Both the position numbers and the translations under genes were made by a program. The notes below the pieces were generated by a model, which saw only the letters and a list, made by a program, of their open reading frames with translations, was not told the origin of the DNA and did not search any database. From assembly GCF_033170385.1 (NCBI RefSeq), contig NZ_CP126170.1:1450001-1514000 (forward strand): 64,000 nt of DNA, given 5' to 3'. Shown piece by piece: positions 54,545-62,931 of this stretch. This DNA is from Xanthomonas rydalmerensis. Lineage in GTDB: Bacteria > Pseudomonadota > Gammaproteobacteria > Xanthomonadales > Xanthomonadaceae. How positions within the stretch are numbered: the first letter of the stretch is position 1; each line of letters begins with the position of its first letter.

Positions 54545-55026
54545 AAGCGGTTTAATCCCATCCCGCCCTGCCGCATGATGTAAGGCCACGCGCACACGTC
54601 CCGCGCGCCCTCCCAACGCTGGAGCCTTCCATGCCTCAACGCCGCCATTTCCTGAAAACCGCCGCCTTCGGCGCCCTGGCCGCCGGGTTGGGCGTTGCGC
54701 TGCCGGGTGCGCGCGCCGCGGCGGCCAAGGCACGGGCCAAGACCGGTGTGGGGCCGCTGCCAAACGGCGCGGCGCGAGTGATCTCCACCTGGGATTTCGG
54801 CGTCCTCAAGGCCGGCAACCCCGATCTGCCGTACGTGGCACTGCTCACCCAATCCTTCCCGCAACTGATCTCCGTCCCCCGCGACAGCCTGCTCGCCGAC
54901 GCCTCCGAAGAGACGCTGCCGGCGGGCGTGCACATGCGCGTGCTGCTGGGCGAGCAGAGCGCGTTGCTGCCGGATCTGGAGGCGATCGAGGGGATGGTGG
55001 TGGAGCGGTTTGCCGTGGTTTCATAA
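54545..55026 (+). pseudogene. Chimera: asparaginase 5' end (copy B) fused in frame to the 3' half of chpC
   Basis: The repeated upstream region (about 54545-54630) leads to an ATG at 54631. The open 131-residue frame starts with the Tat signal and ~57 residues of the asparaginase (to STWDFGV), then switches to the chpC C-terminal half (KAGNPDLPYVALLTQSFPQLISV... to its stop). The frame is intact and could be expressed, but neither part is functional by itself. It is a recombination joint, not a gene with an inferred role. Confidence 0.85.
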
Positions 55027-55193
55027 CTCTAGAAACCGCAAGCTACACAACGCTATTGAGGTTTTGTCGTCGACTTCTCTGAAGTCTGAAGTCTGAAGTC
55101 TGAAGTCGGTTGGCTGATTGCTGCGAGAATATCTTTCGCTTCAGGCGATCACTGAGCAGGCCTCTTGAACTGATGTTCTAATGGAGCTAGATC
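55027..55193. promoter_or_regulatory. Leader of RHS2 with a 4x7 bp perfect repeat
   Basis: The unit TCTGAAG occurs four times in perfect tandem at 55078-55105, about 90 bases before the RHS2 start. GGAG lies 9 bases before the ATG at 55194. This leader is unlike that of RHS1. The repeat could change promoter spacing by slippage. Confidence 0.6.
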
Positions 55194-58100
55194 ATGCGTG
55201 GATTTTTGCCTCTTCTGTTCGGTATTTTCTTGGGCGGGATATGCTGTTTTGTACCATTCACGGCCGAGGCGCAGGCAGCGGGGCAATATTGTTATCAATC
55301 CTGTTTTGGCTCGCTTGACGAGGCCGAGGCGGAGATGCGTTCGATGTTGCCTTACGGCGCTTATCTTGTGCGTGAAAGAACTCTGATTACCGAGGGGGTC
55401 TCGGCAACTCCCTCTTATCAAATTTATTACAAGGTAAAACGTCAGCCACCCAGCTACATCAGCTCGCCTGGTTATTTAATTGGTGGCACGGGCAGTGAAG
55501 GCATTAATCCTAGCATTTGTAGCGCCAATAGCGAGCCTTTATTGAAAGGGATGTGTGCTGATGAAGGTGAGATGATCAATGGATATCTCAGCTTTTATCG
55601 TCATCAATGGCCTGACTGCACGATTTCTGACACTCGGATAGAAGGCGCTTATGGCGAGCCTTACGTTAAGAGTGAGCCTTACTATAGTGGTATGGGGTTG
55701 CTTAGTTTCGATGCGCCCGGCGGTAAGTGGTTCAAATTTAATATGTCTTGCCCGGGTTGGAGCGATCCCACTCCTTCTCCTAGTGAGTTGATGCTTGTTA
55801 AAAGTCGGGTCTATTCATGTCCCGCTGGTCTTGCGCCGGTCAGTGCATTCAATGCTGCTTACAACAATACCGGGAATCCAGATTTTGTAGCCGAGTATCC
55901 TTATCTCTGTCAGAACGGAGATATGCCGATAATTTATGCTAAAGGCATCGATCAGACTAAATCTTGCGCTGCAAATGCAAATCCTTGCCTCCCCGCCACT
56001 GGCGACAAGTTCAGGCGTGAAGATGATCTGGTTTTCGCCGGCAAGCCATTCCAGCGCTTCTACCATTCGATCCAACAACTCCAGTCGGGATTGGGAATGG
56101 CGCCAGGTTGGAGCCATTCGTTCTCTGATCTCCTTGGCTATCAGGGGACTTACCTGACGACCCATGAGGGATTTTTCGAGCAATTCAAAGAAGTGGGGGA
56201 GGGAAAGTATCGAGGGCGGCGTAACGCCAGCGATATGATGTTGCGTTCGCAAAGCGGGAATTGGACACTAGTAACCGCGGATGGTGAGCGGCGCATCTAT
56301 AACTCCGAAGGTCGTCTTGCCTCGATCAAGTCTGGCGTTTCCTCTGCGTTTGATATTGACTTCATATATTCAAGTGGACGTCTGGTCAAAGCGGTCGACG
56401 GGCTTGGATACACGCTTTCATTTATCTATCGCAACGAACTCCTCGATACGGTGGCCTTGGATGATGGAAGTTACGTCAAATATGACTATGACGACGCCCA
56501 GAATCTAGTGAGTGTCACCCGTTCTGACGGGAGTGTGCGTACTTACCGCTATGGAGAGTCGGGGCATGCGCCCGCGGGGCGTGCGCACCTGCTTACTGGA
56601 ATTGAAGAGGATGGTGTTCGATACGCGACCTTCAGTTATGCAACTGATGGGCGCGTGGCGGGCAGCAGTTTGCATGCAAACGGGGCGGAGGTGGAAACGA
56701 CTTCCATTACATACTCGGGCGCTAGTAGCGCTCAAGTTTCGCAGCCTAATGGTGCGAGCTATACGTATCAGTTCGGCCAAGGCCTTTTCCGTCAGATCGA
56801 AGCCATCAGCGGCCCTGATGGTACTAAGTCAATGAGCTTTGATGCGGGGCGGCCCATCTCTATCACGGATAGGTTGGGGAACTCTGAGAAATTCAGTTAT
56901 CAAGATTCCCTGGACGGTCAAGGGGCCTCGTCCAGCACTGTGACGGAAGGTGTTGGGACCTCTTACCAGAGATCGGAGACGCTTACACGGGACCCGGAAA
57001 ATCAGGTTGTGGCGCAGCAAGCGAGCGATGGGAGCGGAACGACGTCTCTTTCTCGAGCCGTTTACGCCGCAGGGAAAGTCACCTTCCGCTGTCAGTACGA
57101 TGTGTCTGTTTCTGCTGCTTCCGCCTATGTCTGTGGTGCGATGGCCAGTGCGCCCGCTGGTGTCCGGCAGGTTGCCTATACCTATTGCGCTGATGGCGAT
57201 CTCGCTGATAGTTCGAGCAATTGCCCGATGCTGGGACTTCTAAAGCAGGTCGATGGCGCTCGCACCGATCTCAACGACGTCGCGACGTACACCTACTACC
57301 CCACCGACGACAGTACCTGCTCCACATCTTCGGCCACCTGTTCGCACCGCAAGGGCGACCTGTGGAAGGTGACCAACGCGCTGGGCCAAGTCACCGAATA
57401 TCTGTCGTACGACGGTGCCGGCCGCGTGCTGTCGGCGAAGGACGCCAACGGTGTGGTCACCAACTACACCTATCACCCGCGTGGCTGGCTGGCCGCCAGC
57501 AAGGTGCGCGGGGGCGACGACAGCAGCGAGAGCGACGATCGCATCACCGCGATCGACTATTGGCCGACCGGCCTGGTCAAGCAGGTGACGCAGCCCGATG
57601 GTGCGTTCACCCGCTTCACCTACGATGCCGCGCACCGGCTGACCGATATCGCCGACAACGCCGGAAATACCATCCATTACACCTTGGACAATGCCGGCAA
57701 CCGTTCCAAGGAGGACACCAAGGACGCGTCGGGCACGCTCAAACGCACGCTCTCGCGGGTGTACAACCAGCTCGGCCAACTGGCGACGCAGGCCACAGCG
57801 CAGGGCGATCCGACCGACTTCGGCTACGACGGCAACGGCAACACCAAGACCGTCACAGATGCGCTCGGTCATGTCACCCAGAACGACTACGACCCGCTCA
57901 ACCGCCTGGCGCGGACCCTGCAGGACGTGGGCGGCATCGCCGCTGAGACCAAGTTCAGCTACGACGCGCTGGACAATCTGACCAAGGTCACCGACCCCAA
58001 GGGTCTGGACACCACCTACACCTACAACGGCCTGGGCGACCTGACCAAGCTCACCAGTCCGGATACCGGCAGCACGACCTACACCTACGACAGCGCCGGT

Positions 58101-59951
58101 AATCGCGCCACCCAGACCGATGCGCGCAACATCAAGACGACCTACGGCTACGACGCGCTGAACCGGCTGACCCGGGTCACCTATCCGACCACCAGCCTCA
58201 ATGTCAGCTACACGTACGACGTCAGCCAGAGCACCTGCGCCAGCGGCGAGACCTATGGTGTTGGTCGCCTGACCCGGATGCAGGATGGTAGCGGCAGCAC
58301 CGACTACTGCTACAACCGCTTCGGTGAGGTGGTCCGCAAGGTGCAGACCACCAACGGAAAGGTGTTCGTGGTCCGCTATGCCTACACCAAGGCCGGGCAG
58401 CTGAGCCGGCTGACCTATCCCGATGGGGCGGTGGTGGACTACGTGCGCAATGCCCAGGGCCGGACCACCGAGGTCGGGGTGACCCCGCCTGGCGGCAGCC
58501 GCCAGGTGCTGCTGAACCAAGCCACCTACTATCCGTTCGGCCCGGTCGCCGGCTGGACCTACGGCAACGGCCGGCCGATGCAGCGCGTGCTGGACCAGGA
58601 CTATCGCCCGCTGGCGGTCAACGACACCCGCAGTGACGGTCTGGCGGTGGGCTTCACCTTCGACCCGGTCGGCAACCTCAGCGCGCTGACCGCACCGGGC
58701 AACACCGCGCCGGTCATCAAACTGGACTACGACCCGCTGGGCCGGCTGACCGCCTTCAAGGACGGCCCAACCGATATGGTGATCGACGGCTATACCTACG
58801 ACGCCACCGGCAACCGCCTCAGCGCCAAGGTCAACACCAGCACGCAGACCTACAGCTATCCGACCACCAGCCACCGCCTGAGCAGCGTGGCCGGTACCGC
58901 ACGCAGCTATGACGCGGCCGGCAACACGACGGCCATCGGTGGCACGGCCGTGCAGTACGTATATGGAGCAAATGGACGGCTGACACAGGTCAAGCGCAGC
59001 GGCACGGTCGTGGCGAACTACGCCTACAACGGCCGCGGCGAGCAGGTGCGGCAGGTGGGCAAGACCAACATCTACACACTGTTCGACGAGAGTGGTCACT
59101 GGCTGGGCGATTACGACAACAACGGCGCGGTCGTGCAGCAGGCGATCTGGCTGGATGACCTACCGGTCGGCGTGCTGGCCAAGACCACGCTGCGGTACGT
59201 TCAGCCGGATCACCTTGGCACGCCGCGCGCGGTGATCGATCCGGTCCGTGATGTCGCAATCTGGCGTTGGGACCTGAAGGGCGAGGCCTTCGGCGCCACC
59301 GCTCCGGACCAAGACCCCGACAAGGATGGCGCTGCCTTCGTGTTCGATATGCGCTTCCCTGGGCAGCGTTACGACGCGCTGAGCGGGCTTAACCAGAACT
59401 ACTTCCGTGACTATGAGCCAGGAACCGGGCGGTATGGGCAGAGTGATCCGATTGGGCTGAAGGGCGGATTCGGGACGTATTCATATGTGCTGTCAAATCC
59501 GCTAGCTTCGGTAGACAAAAATGGTCTCGAAAGTGCGATTTTCTATGCGGATCCTGCTTACCGTATGCCCATGCCCTCGATGTTTGACCAGTGTAGGTTA
59601 AGTTCAAAGGAGCGGAAGTGCATGGCTAAAGTCTTCAATGTGACAGAGCATGATGTGGATGAAGTTGCACTGAGAGGTAATAGTCTTTATGCCGCCTCAT
59701 TTCCAATGTTCTGGTTCGCTGAGGGGGCTACTACTTTGCCAGGGCAAATTAATTACACGGGGGGGTGTAATAACTTTAATGGTGCCCATTTCATGCTTCA
59801 TGAGTATTTTCATGTATTTGAGCAATGGGGGAAGGGGATGTCTATAATCTCTTACCTTCGGGGCTGGAAAAGTGTTGAGGCTCAGGCTGATGCATTCGCC
59901 TATGCTAATAAGGAAAGGTTCGAAAAATGCATGAGTGGAGAGTGCGAGTGA
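55194..59951 (+). CDS. RHS/YD-repeat toxin 2 with C-terminal zinc-metallopeptidase-like tip
   Basis: The 1585-residue product has a Sec signal peptide (LLFGIFLGGICCFVPFTAEA), a Cys-rich diverged N-terminus (QYCYQSCF), a DUF6531-like segment and a YD-repeat shell almost the same as in RHS1 from about nt 57260 to 59460. The core ends at DPIGLKGGFGTYSYVLSNPLASVDKNGL. The tip (~145 residues) has HEYFH at residues 1536-1540 in MLHEYFHVFEQW, and E1562 in EAQADAFA, the pattern of zinc metallopeptidases of gluzincin type. The start is the ATG at 55194. It overlaps the next gene by 25 bases. Confidence 0.9.
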   Translation: MRGFLPLLFGIFLGGICCFVPFTAEAQAAGQYCYQSCFGSLDEAEAEMRSMLPYGAYLVRERTLITEGVSATPSYQIYYKVKRQPPSYISSPGYLIGGTGSEGINPSICSANSEPLLKGMCADEGEMINGYLSFYRHQWPDCTISDTRIEGAYGEPYVKSEPYYSGMGLLSFDAPGGKWFKFNMSCPGWSDPTPSPSELMLVKSRVYSCPAGLAPVSAFNAAYNNTGNPDFVAEYPYLCQNGDMPIIYAKGIDQTKSCAANANPCLPATGDKFRREDDLVFAGKPFQRFYHSIQQLQSGLGMAPGWSHSFSDLLGYQGTYLTTHEGFFEQFKEVGEGKYRGRRNASDMMLRSQSGNWTLVTADGERRIYNSEGRLASIKSGVSSAFDIDFIYSSGRLVKAVDGLGYTLSFIYRNELLDTVALDDGSYVKYDYDDAQNLVSVTRSDGSVRTYRYGESGHAPAGRAHLLTGIEEDGVRYATFSYATDGRVAGSSLHANGAEVETTSITYSGASSAQVSQPNGASYTYQFGQGLFRQIEAISGPDGTKSMSFDAGRPISITDRLGNSEKFSYQDSLDGQGASSSTVTEGVGTSYQRSETLTRDPENQVVAQQASDGSGTTSLSRAVYAAGKVTFRCQYDVSVSAASAYVCGAMASAPAGVRQVAYTYCADGDLADSSSNCPMLGLLKQVDGARTDLNDVATYTYYPTDDSTCSTSSATCSHRKGDLWKVTNALGQVTEYLSYDGAGRVLSAKDANGVVTNYTYHPRGWLAASKVRGGDDSSESDDRITAIDYWPTGLVKQVTQPDGAFTRFTYDAAHRLTDIADNAGNTIHYTLDNAGNRSKEDTKDASGTLKRTLSRVYNQLGQLATQATAQGDPTDFGYDGNGNTKTVTDALGHVTQNDYDPLNRLARTLQDVGGIAAETKFSYDALDNLTKVTDPKGLDTTYTYNGLGDLTKLTSPDTGSTTYTYDSAGNRATQTDARNIKTTYGYDALNRLTRVTYPTTSLNVSYTYDVSQSTCASGETYGVGRLTRMQDGSGSTDYCYNRFGEVVRKVQTTNGKVFVVRYAYTKAGQLSRLTYPDGAVVDYVRNAQGRTTEVGVTPPGGSRQVLLNQATYYPFGPVAGWTYGNGRPMQRVLDQDYRPLAVNDTRSDGLAVGFTFDPVGNLSALTAPGNTAPVIKLDYDPLGRLTAFKDGPTDMVIDGYTYDATGNRLSAKVNTSTQTYSYPTTSHRLSSVAGTARSYDAAGNTTAIGGTAVQYVYGANGRLTQVKRSGTVVANYAYNGRGEQVRQVGKTNIYTLFDESGHWLGDYDNNGAVVQQAIWLDDLPVGVLAKTTLRYVQPDHLGTPRAVIDPVRDVAIWRWDLKGEAFGATAPDQDPDKDGAAFVFDMRFPGQRYDALSGLNQNYFRDYEPGTGRYGQSDPIGLKGGFGTYSYVLSNPLASVDKNGLESAIFYADPAYRMPMPSMFDQCRLSSKERKCMAKVFNVTEHDVDEVALRGNSLYAASFPMFWFAEGATTLPGQINYTGGCNNFNGAHFMLHEYFHVFEQWGKGMSIISYLRGWKSVEAQADAFAYANKERFEKCMSGECE

Positions 59952-60259
59952 GATGGGTCAAGTGGTTGGCAGTTTTTGGTTCGTCTATTTTTATTTCTGG
60001 TTGTATCGGTGATGCGCAAGTGACTGTGTCAGGCAGTGCAAAAAAAGAGATGTCGTGCACCTTCAAAGCATACAGTGATGGAAGGCTTGTGGAGAACTTT
60101 CCCGTCTCTGGAAAGTTCAGGGAGGTTTATGCAGTTTCAATTGTTTCTGATAAGAGGATTGAGATAGTTTGCAGGGGGGGTGTTGTAGTGAGAAGGGATC
60201 TAAGTTTTTTTAGCGGTAATATAAACGTTGGTGAATTATCTGTGGTATCGGAGAATTGA
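59927..60259 (+). CDS. Small lipoprotein-like gene, candidate immunity protein for RHS2
   Basis: The 110-residue product starts inside the RHS2 3' end, after an AGGAAAGG site. It has a lipoprotein-like signal (SSIFISGC, Cys ~residue 26) and a small beta-rich mature domain (TVSGSAKKEMSCTFKAYSDG). A periplasmic or membrane-anchored site would suit an inhibitor of an exported protease. No known family is recognised. The role is inferred from overlap with the toxin gene. Confidence 0.65.
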   Translation: MHEWRVRVRWVKWLAVFGSSIFISGCIGDAQVTVSGSAKKEMSCTFKAYSDGRLVENFPVSGKFREVYAVSIVSDKRIEIVCRGGVVVRRDLSFFSGNINVGELSVVSEN

Positions 60260-60689
60260 ATATTTTACTTTTTAATTGCGCCGACATTATGTGGCTGTGG
60301 CGTTGTAACGGGTTCGCTCGCCATAGTGCAAAAATTTGCGGCGATGCTATTCTTGATAGTTAATATTTTTTTTGGTTTTTAGTTCCATGGGTGGCTTTTG
60401 TGGAATATAGTAATTTGCGTTGACTTATTCGGGTTTGGTTATTGGTGCGCGAAATTTCACAAACTGTGTGATAGGGGTGCGAATTATTAGTTATTAGCTG
60501 TGCCTGATATGTTCTTCAGTCTGTTGGGGGAGTGTTTTTTAGATGGGATTTAAGAGAATTCTGGTGTGGTAGTGACATTCATCTGGGAAATTTTCGCTGC
60601 TGCATGCCGATGATTGTCATGAAAAGCCTTGTGCGCTTCAATGCGGTTCTGCGAGAGCATGTCGGATCAAGATGTTCTGTAAGTCCTAG
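60260..60689. other. AT-rich gap after the RHS2 module
   Basis: About 430 bases of low-GC sequence contain no supported gene. Short frames are present but lack ribosome sites. It may be decayed remains of further immunity genes, which I cannot show. The end (about 60690) joins the conserved asparaginase upstream region. Confidence 0.5.
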
Positions 60690-60774
60690 CCGCTGTTTAA
60701 TCTCTCCACACTCTGCCGCATGATGTAAGGCTAAGCGCACGCCCCCGCGCGCCCTCCCAACGCCGGAGCCTCCC
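60690..60774 (+). promoter_or_regulatory. Asparaginase upstream region, present three times in the island
   Basis: About 85 bases before the ATG (TTTAATC...CTGCCGCATGATGTAAGG...CGCGCGCCCTCCCAACG..GGAGCC) are closely repeated before copies A (53752-53841) and B (54545-54630). They probably carry the promoter and the GGAGCC ribosome site. No -35/-10 pair was assigned firmly. Confidence 0.6.
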
Positions 60775-61836
60775 ATGCCGCAACGCCGCCACTTCCTGAA
60801 GACCGCCGCCTTCGGCGCCCTGGCCGCCGGGTTGGGCGGTGTGCTGCCGGGCGCACGTGCTGCGGCCAAGACACAGGCCACGACCGGTGTCGGGCCGCTG
60901 CCACACGGCGCAGCTCGGGTGATCTCCACCTGGGACTTCGGGGTCGCAGCCAACCAGGCGGCCTGGCAGGTGCTGTCGCGCGGCGGCGCGGCGCTGGATG
61001 CGGTGGAGGCCGGGGTGCGGGTGCCGGAGGCGGATCCGGACAATCACACGGTCGGGCTGGGCGGTTATCCGGACCGCGATGGGCGGGTCACGCTGGATGC
61101 CTGCATCATGGACCACACCGGCGGCTGCGGGTCGGTCGCGGCGCTGGAGGACATCGTGCATGCGATCTCGGTGGCGCGGCGGGTGATGGAGAAGACGCCG
61201 CACGTGATGCTGGTCGGCGACGGCGCGCTGCAGTTCGCGCTGGCGCAGGGCTTCGAGCGCACCAAGCTGCTCACGCCCGAATCGGAGCAGGCGTGGAAGA
61301 AGTGGCTGAAGACCTCTCACTACGCGCCCGAGGCCAATATCGAGAACCGCGCCTATCGTCGCGGCACGCTGCCCGGCGGCAAGGACAATCACGACACCAT
61401 CGGCATGTTGGCGCTGGATGCGCACGGCAATCTGTCCGGCGCCTGCACCACCAGTGGCATGGCCTGGAAGATGCACGGGCGGGTCGGCGACAGCCCGATC
61501 ATCGGGGCGGGGTTGTACGTGGACAACGAGGTGGGTGGGGCGACCTCCACCGGCGTCGGCGAAGAGGTGATCCGCAACGTCGGCAGTTTCGCGGTGGTGG
61601 AGATGATGCGGCAGGGCAAGAGCCCGGCCGAGGCCTGCCGCGAGGTGGTGATGCGGATCGTGCGGCGCAAGCCGCAGCTCACCCGCGATCTGCAGGTGGG
61701 CTTCCTGGCAATGAACAAGCGCGGTGAGGTCGGTGCGTTCGCGATCCAGCCCGGTTTCAGTTACGCGGTCTGCGATGCGCAGCGGCAGGATCTGCTGCTG
61801 CCCGGGCAGAGCCATTTCGCGGCGCCGGCGGCATGA
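60775..61836 (+). CDS. Tat-exported isoaspartyl peptidase / N4-(beta-N-acetylglucosaminyl)-L-asparaginase
   Basis: The 353-residue product belongs to the N-terminal nucleophile family. These enzymes split themselves before a catalytic Thr and cleave beta-aspartyl peptides or glycosylated asparagine. A twin-arginine signal (QRRHFLKTAAFGALAAG) leads to export. The catalytic Thr is T208 in DNHDTIGMLALD, with HGNLSGACTTSGMAWK following, the expected pattern. The start is the ATG at 60775. The stop overlaps the cutC start (ATGA). This is the intact parent of the broken copies A and B. Confidence 0.92.
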   Translation: MPQRRHFLKTAAFGALAAGLGGVLPGARAAAKTQATTGVGPLPHGAARVISTWDFGVAANQAAWQVLSRGGAALDAVEAGVRVPEADPDNHTVGLGGYPDRDGRVTLDACIMDHTGGCGSVAALEDIVHAISVARRVMEKTPHVMLVGDGALQFALAQGFERTKLLTPESEQAWKKWLKTSHYAPEANIENRAYRRGTLPGGKDNHDTIGMLALDAHGNLSGACTTSGMAWKMHGRVGDSPIIGAGLYVDNEVGGATSTGVGEEVIRNVGSFAVVEMMRQGKSPAEACREVVMRIVRRKPQLTRDLQVGFLAMNKRGEVGAFAIQPGFSYAVCDAQRQDLLLPGQSHFAAPAA

Positions 61837-62570
61837 GCGGGACGGTGAAGATGGGGCTGGAAGTGGCCGCCGATGCGATCGGCTCGGCGCTCGCTGCGCA
61901 GGACGGCGGGGCGATGCGGGTGGAGCTGTGCGGCGGCCTGGATGGCGGCGGGCTGACGCCGTCGTTCGGCACGCTGGCGGCGGTGCGCGATCGGTTGCGC
62001 ATTCCGCTGTACGTGCTGATCCGTCCACGTGTCGGTGATTTTGTGTTCGACGCCGCGGAGGTGGAGGCAATGCGTCGCGACGTGGAGCAGTGCGTGCGGT
62101 TGGGTTGCGACGGCGTGGTGCTCGGTGCGCTGACCGCGGACGGCGAGGTGGATAGGGTGACGATGCGCGAGTTGATCGCTGCGGCCGGTTCGCTCGGCGT
62201 CACCTTCCATCGCGCCTTCGATGTCAGTACCGATCCGCGGCGTGCCTTGGAAGACGTGATCGCGCTGGGTTGCGAGCGCGTGCTGACCTCCGGTGCACGC
62301 GAGACCGCGGAAGAGGGCGCCGACCTGATCGCCGCGTTGGTGCAGCAGGCCGGCGCGCGCTTGAGCGTGATGCCGGGGTCTGGCGTCACCGAGGCCAACC
62401 TGGCGCAGTTGCGTGCGCGGACCGGAGCGCGCGAGTTCCATGGGTCGGCGCGTGGGCCGCTGGCGTCGCGGGCGCTGGCGCCGAATCCGCACGTGCGCAG
62501 CCTGGGCGGCGACCGCATGCAGACCGATGTGGCGCGGGTGCGGCGGATGGTGGCGTTGTTGGCGGAGTAG
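61833..62570 (+). CDS. cutC: CutC family protein (copper homeostasis)
   Basis: CutC is a TIM-barrel protein linked to copper tolerance, with an unclear biochemical activity. The 245-residue product has MRVELCGGLDGGGLTPSFG, LYVLIRPRVGDFVF, VTFHRAFDVSTDPRRALEDVIALG and RVLTSGARETAEEGADLI, the standard blocks. The start ATG overlaps the asparaginase stop, so the two form an operon. GC content is back to the level of the core genome. Confidence 0.93.
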   Translation: MSGTVKMGLEVAADAIGSALAAQDGGAMRVELCGGLDGGGLTPSFGTLAAVRDRLRIPLYVLIRPRVGDFVFDAAEVEAMRRDVEQCVRLGCDGVVLGALTADGEVDRVTMRELIAAAGSLGVTFHRAFDVSTDPRRALEDVIALGCERVLTSGARETAEEGADLIAALVQQAGARLSVMPGSGVTEANLAQLRARTGAREFHGSARGPLASRALAPNPHVRSLGGDRMQTDVARVRRMVALLAE

Positions 62571-62931
62571 GGTGTCGCCGCTGCACTGATAGCGCTGCAG
62601 TGGTGTTGGCGCATGCTGGTGCCGCCTCCGGTGACAGGCTTCGTTCGTCGCGACGGACGTCGCTCCCCAGGAAGAATGAGCGCGCGGCGACCAGAGGCGC
62701 CGCGCTCCAGCAAGGCGGCGCTGCTGGGGTATCGGGCGCTGTGGCGGTCGTGGTTGAAACCGCTTGGGTGGAACATCGGGCCCAGGGGCGAACCGCGTCC
62801 GGGCATTGCCGTTGCCTACGGGGCTTTGCTCACGGCGCGGTGCCCGACGAAAGTTTCGCGATCCGCGATCAGGCATTGCGTGACCGTGGCGCCGCGACGG
62901 CAACGCCGACGCGCGACGCGCCGAATCGCTG
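62571..62931. other. Gap between cutC and the sialidase-like gene
   Basis: 360 bases of high-GC sequence between convergent genes. Only overlapping frames without family features were found. I see no firm RNA or regulatory site. Confidence 0.5.
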
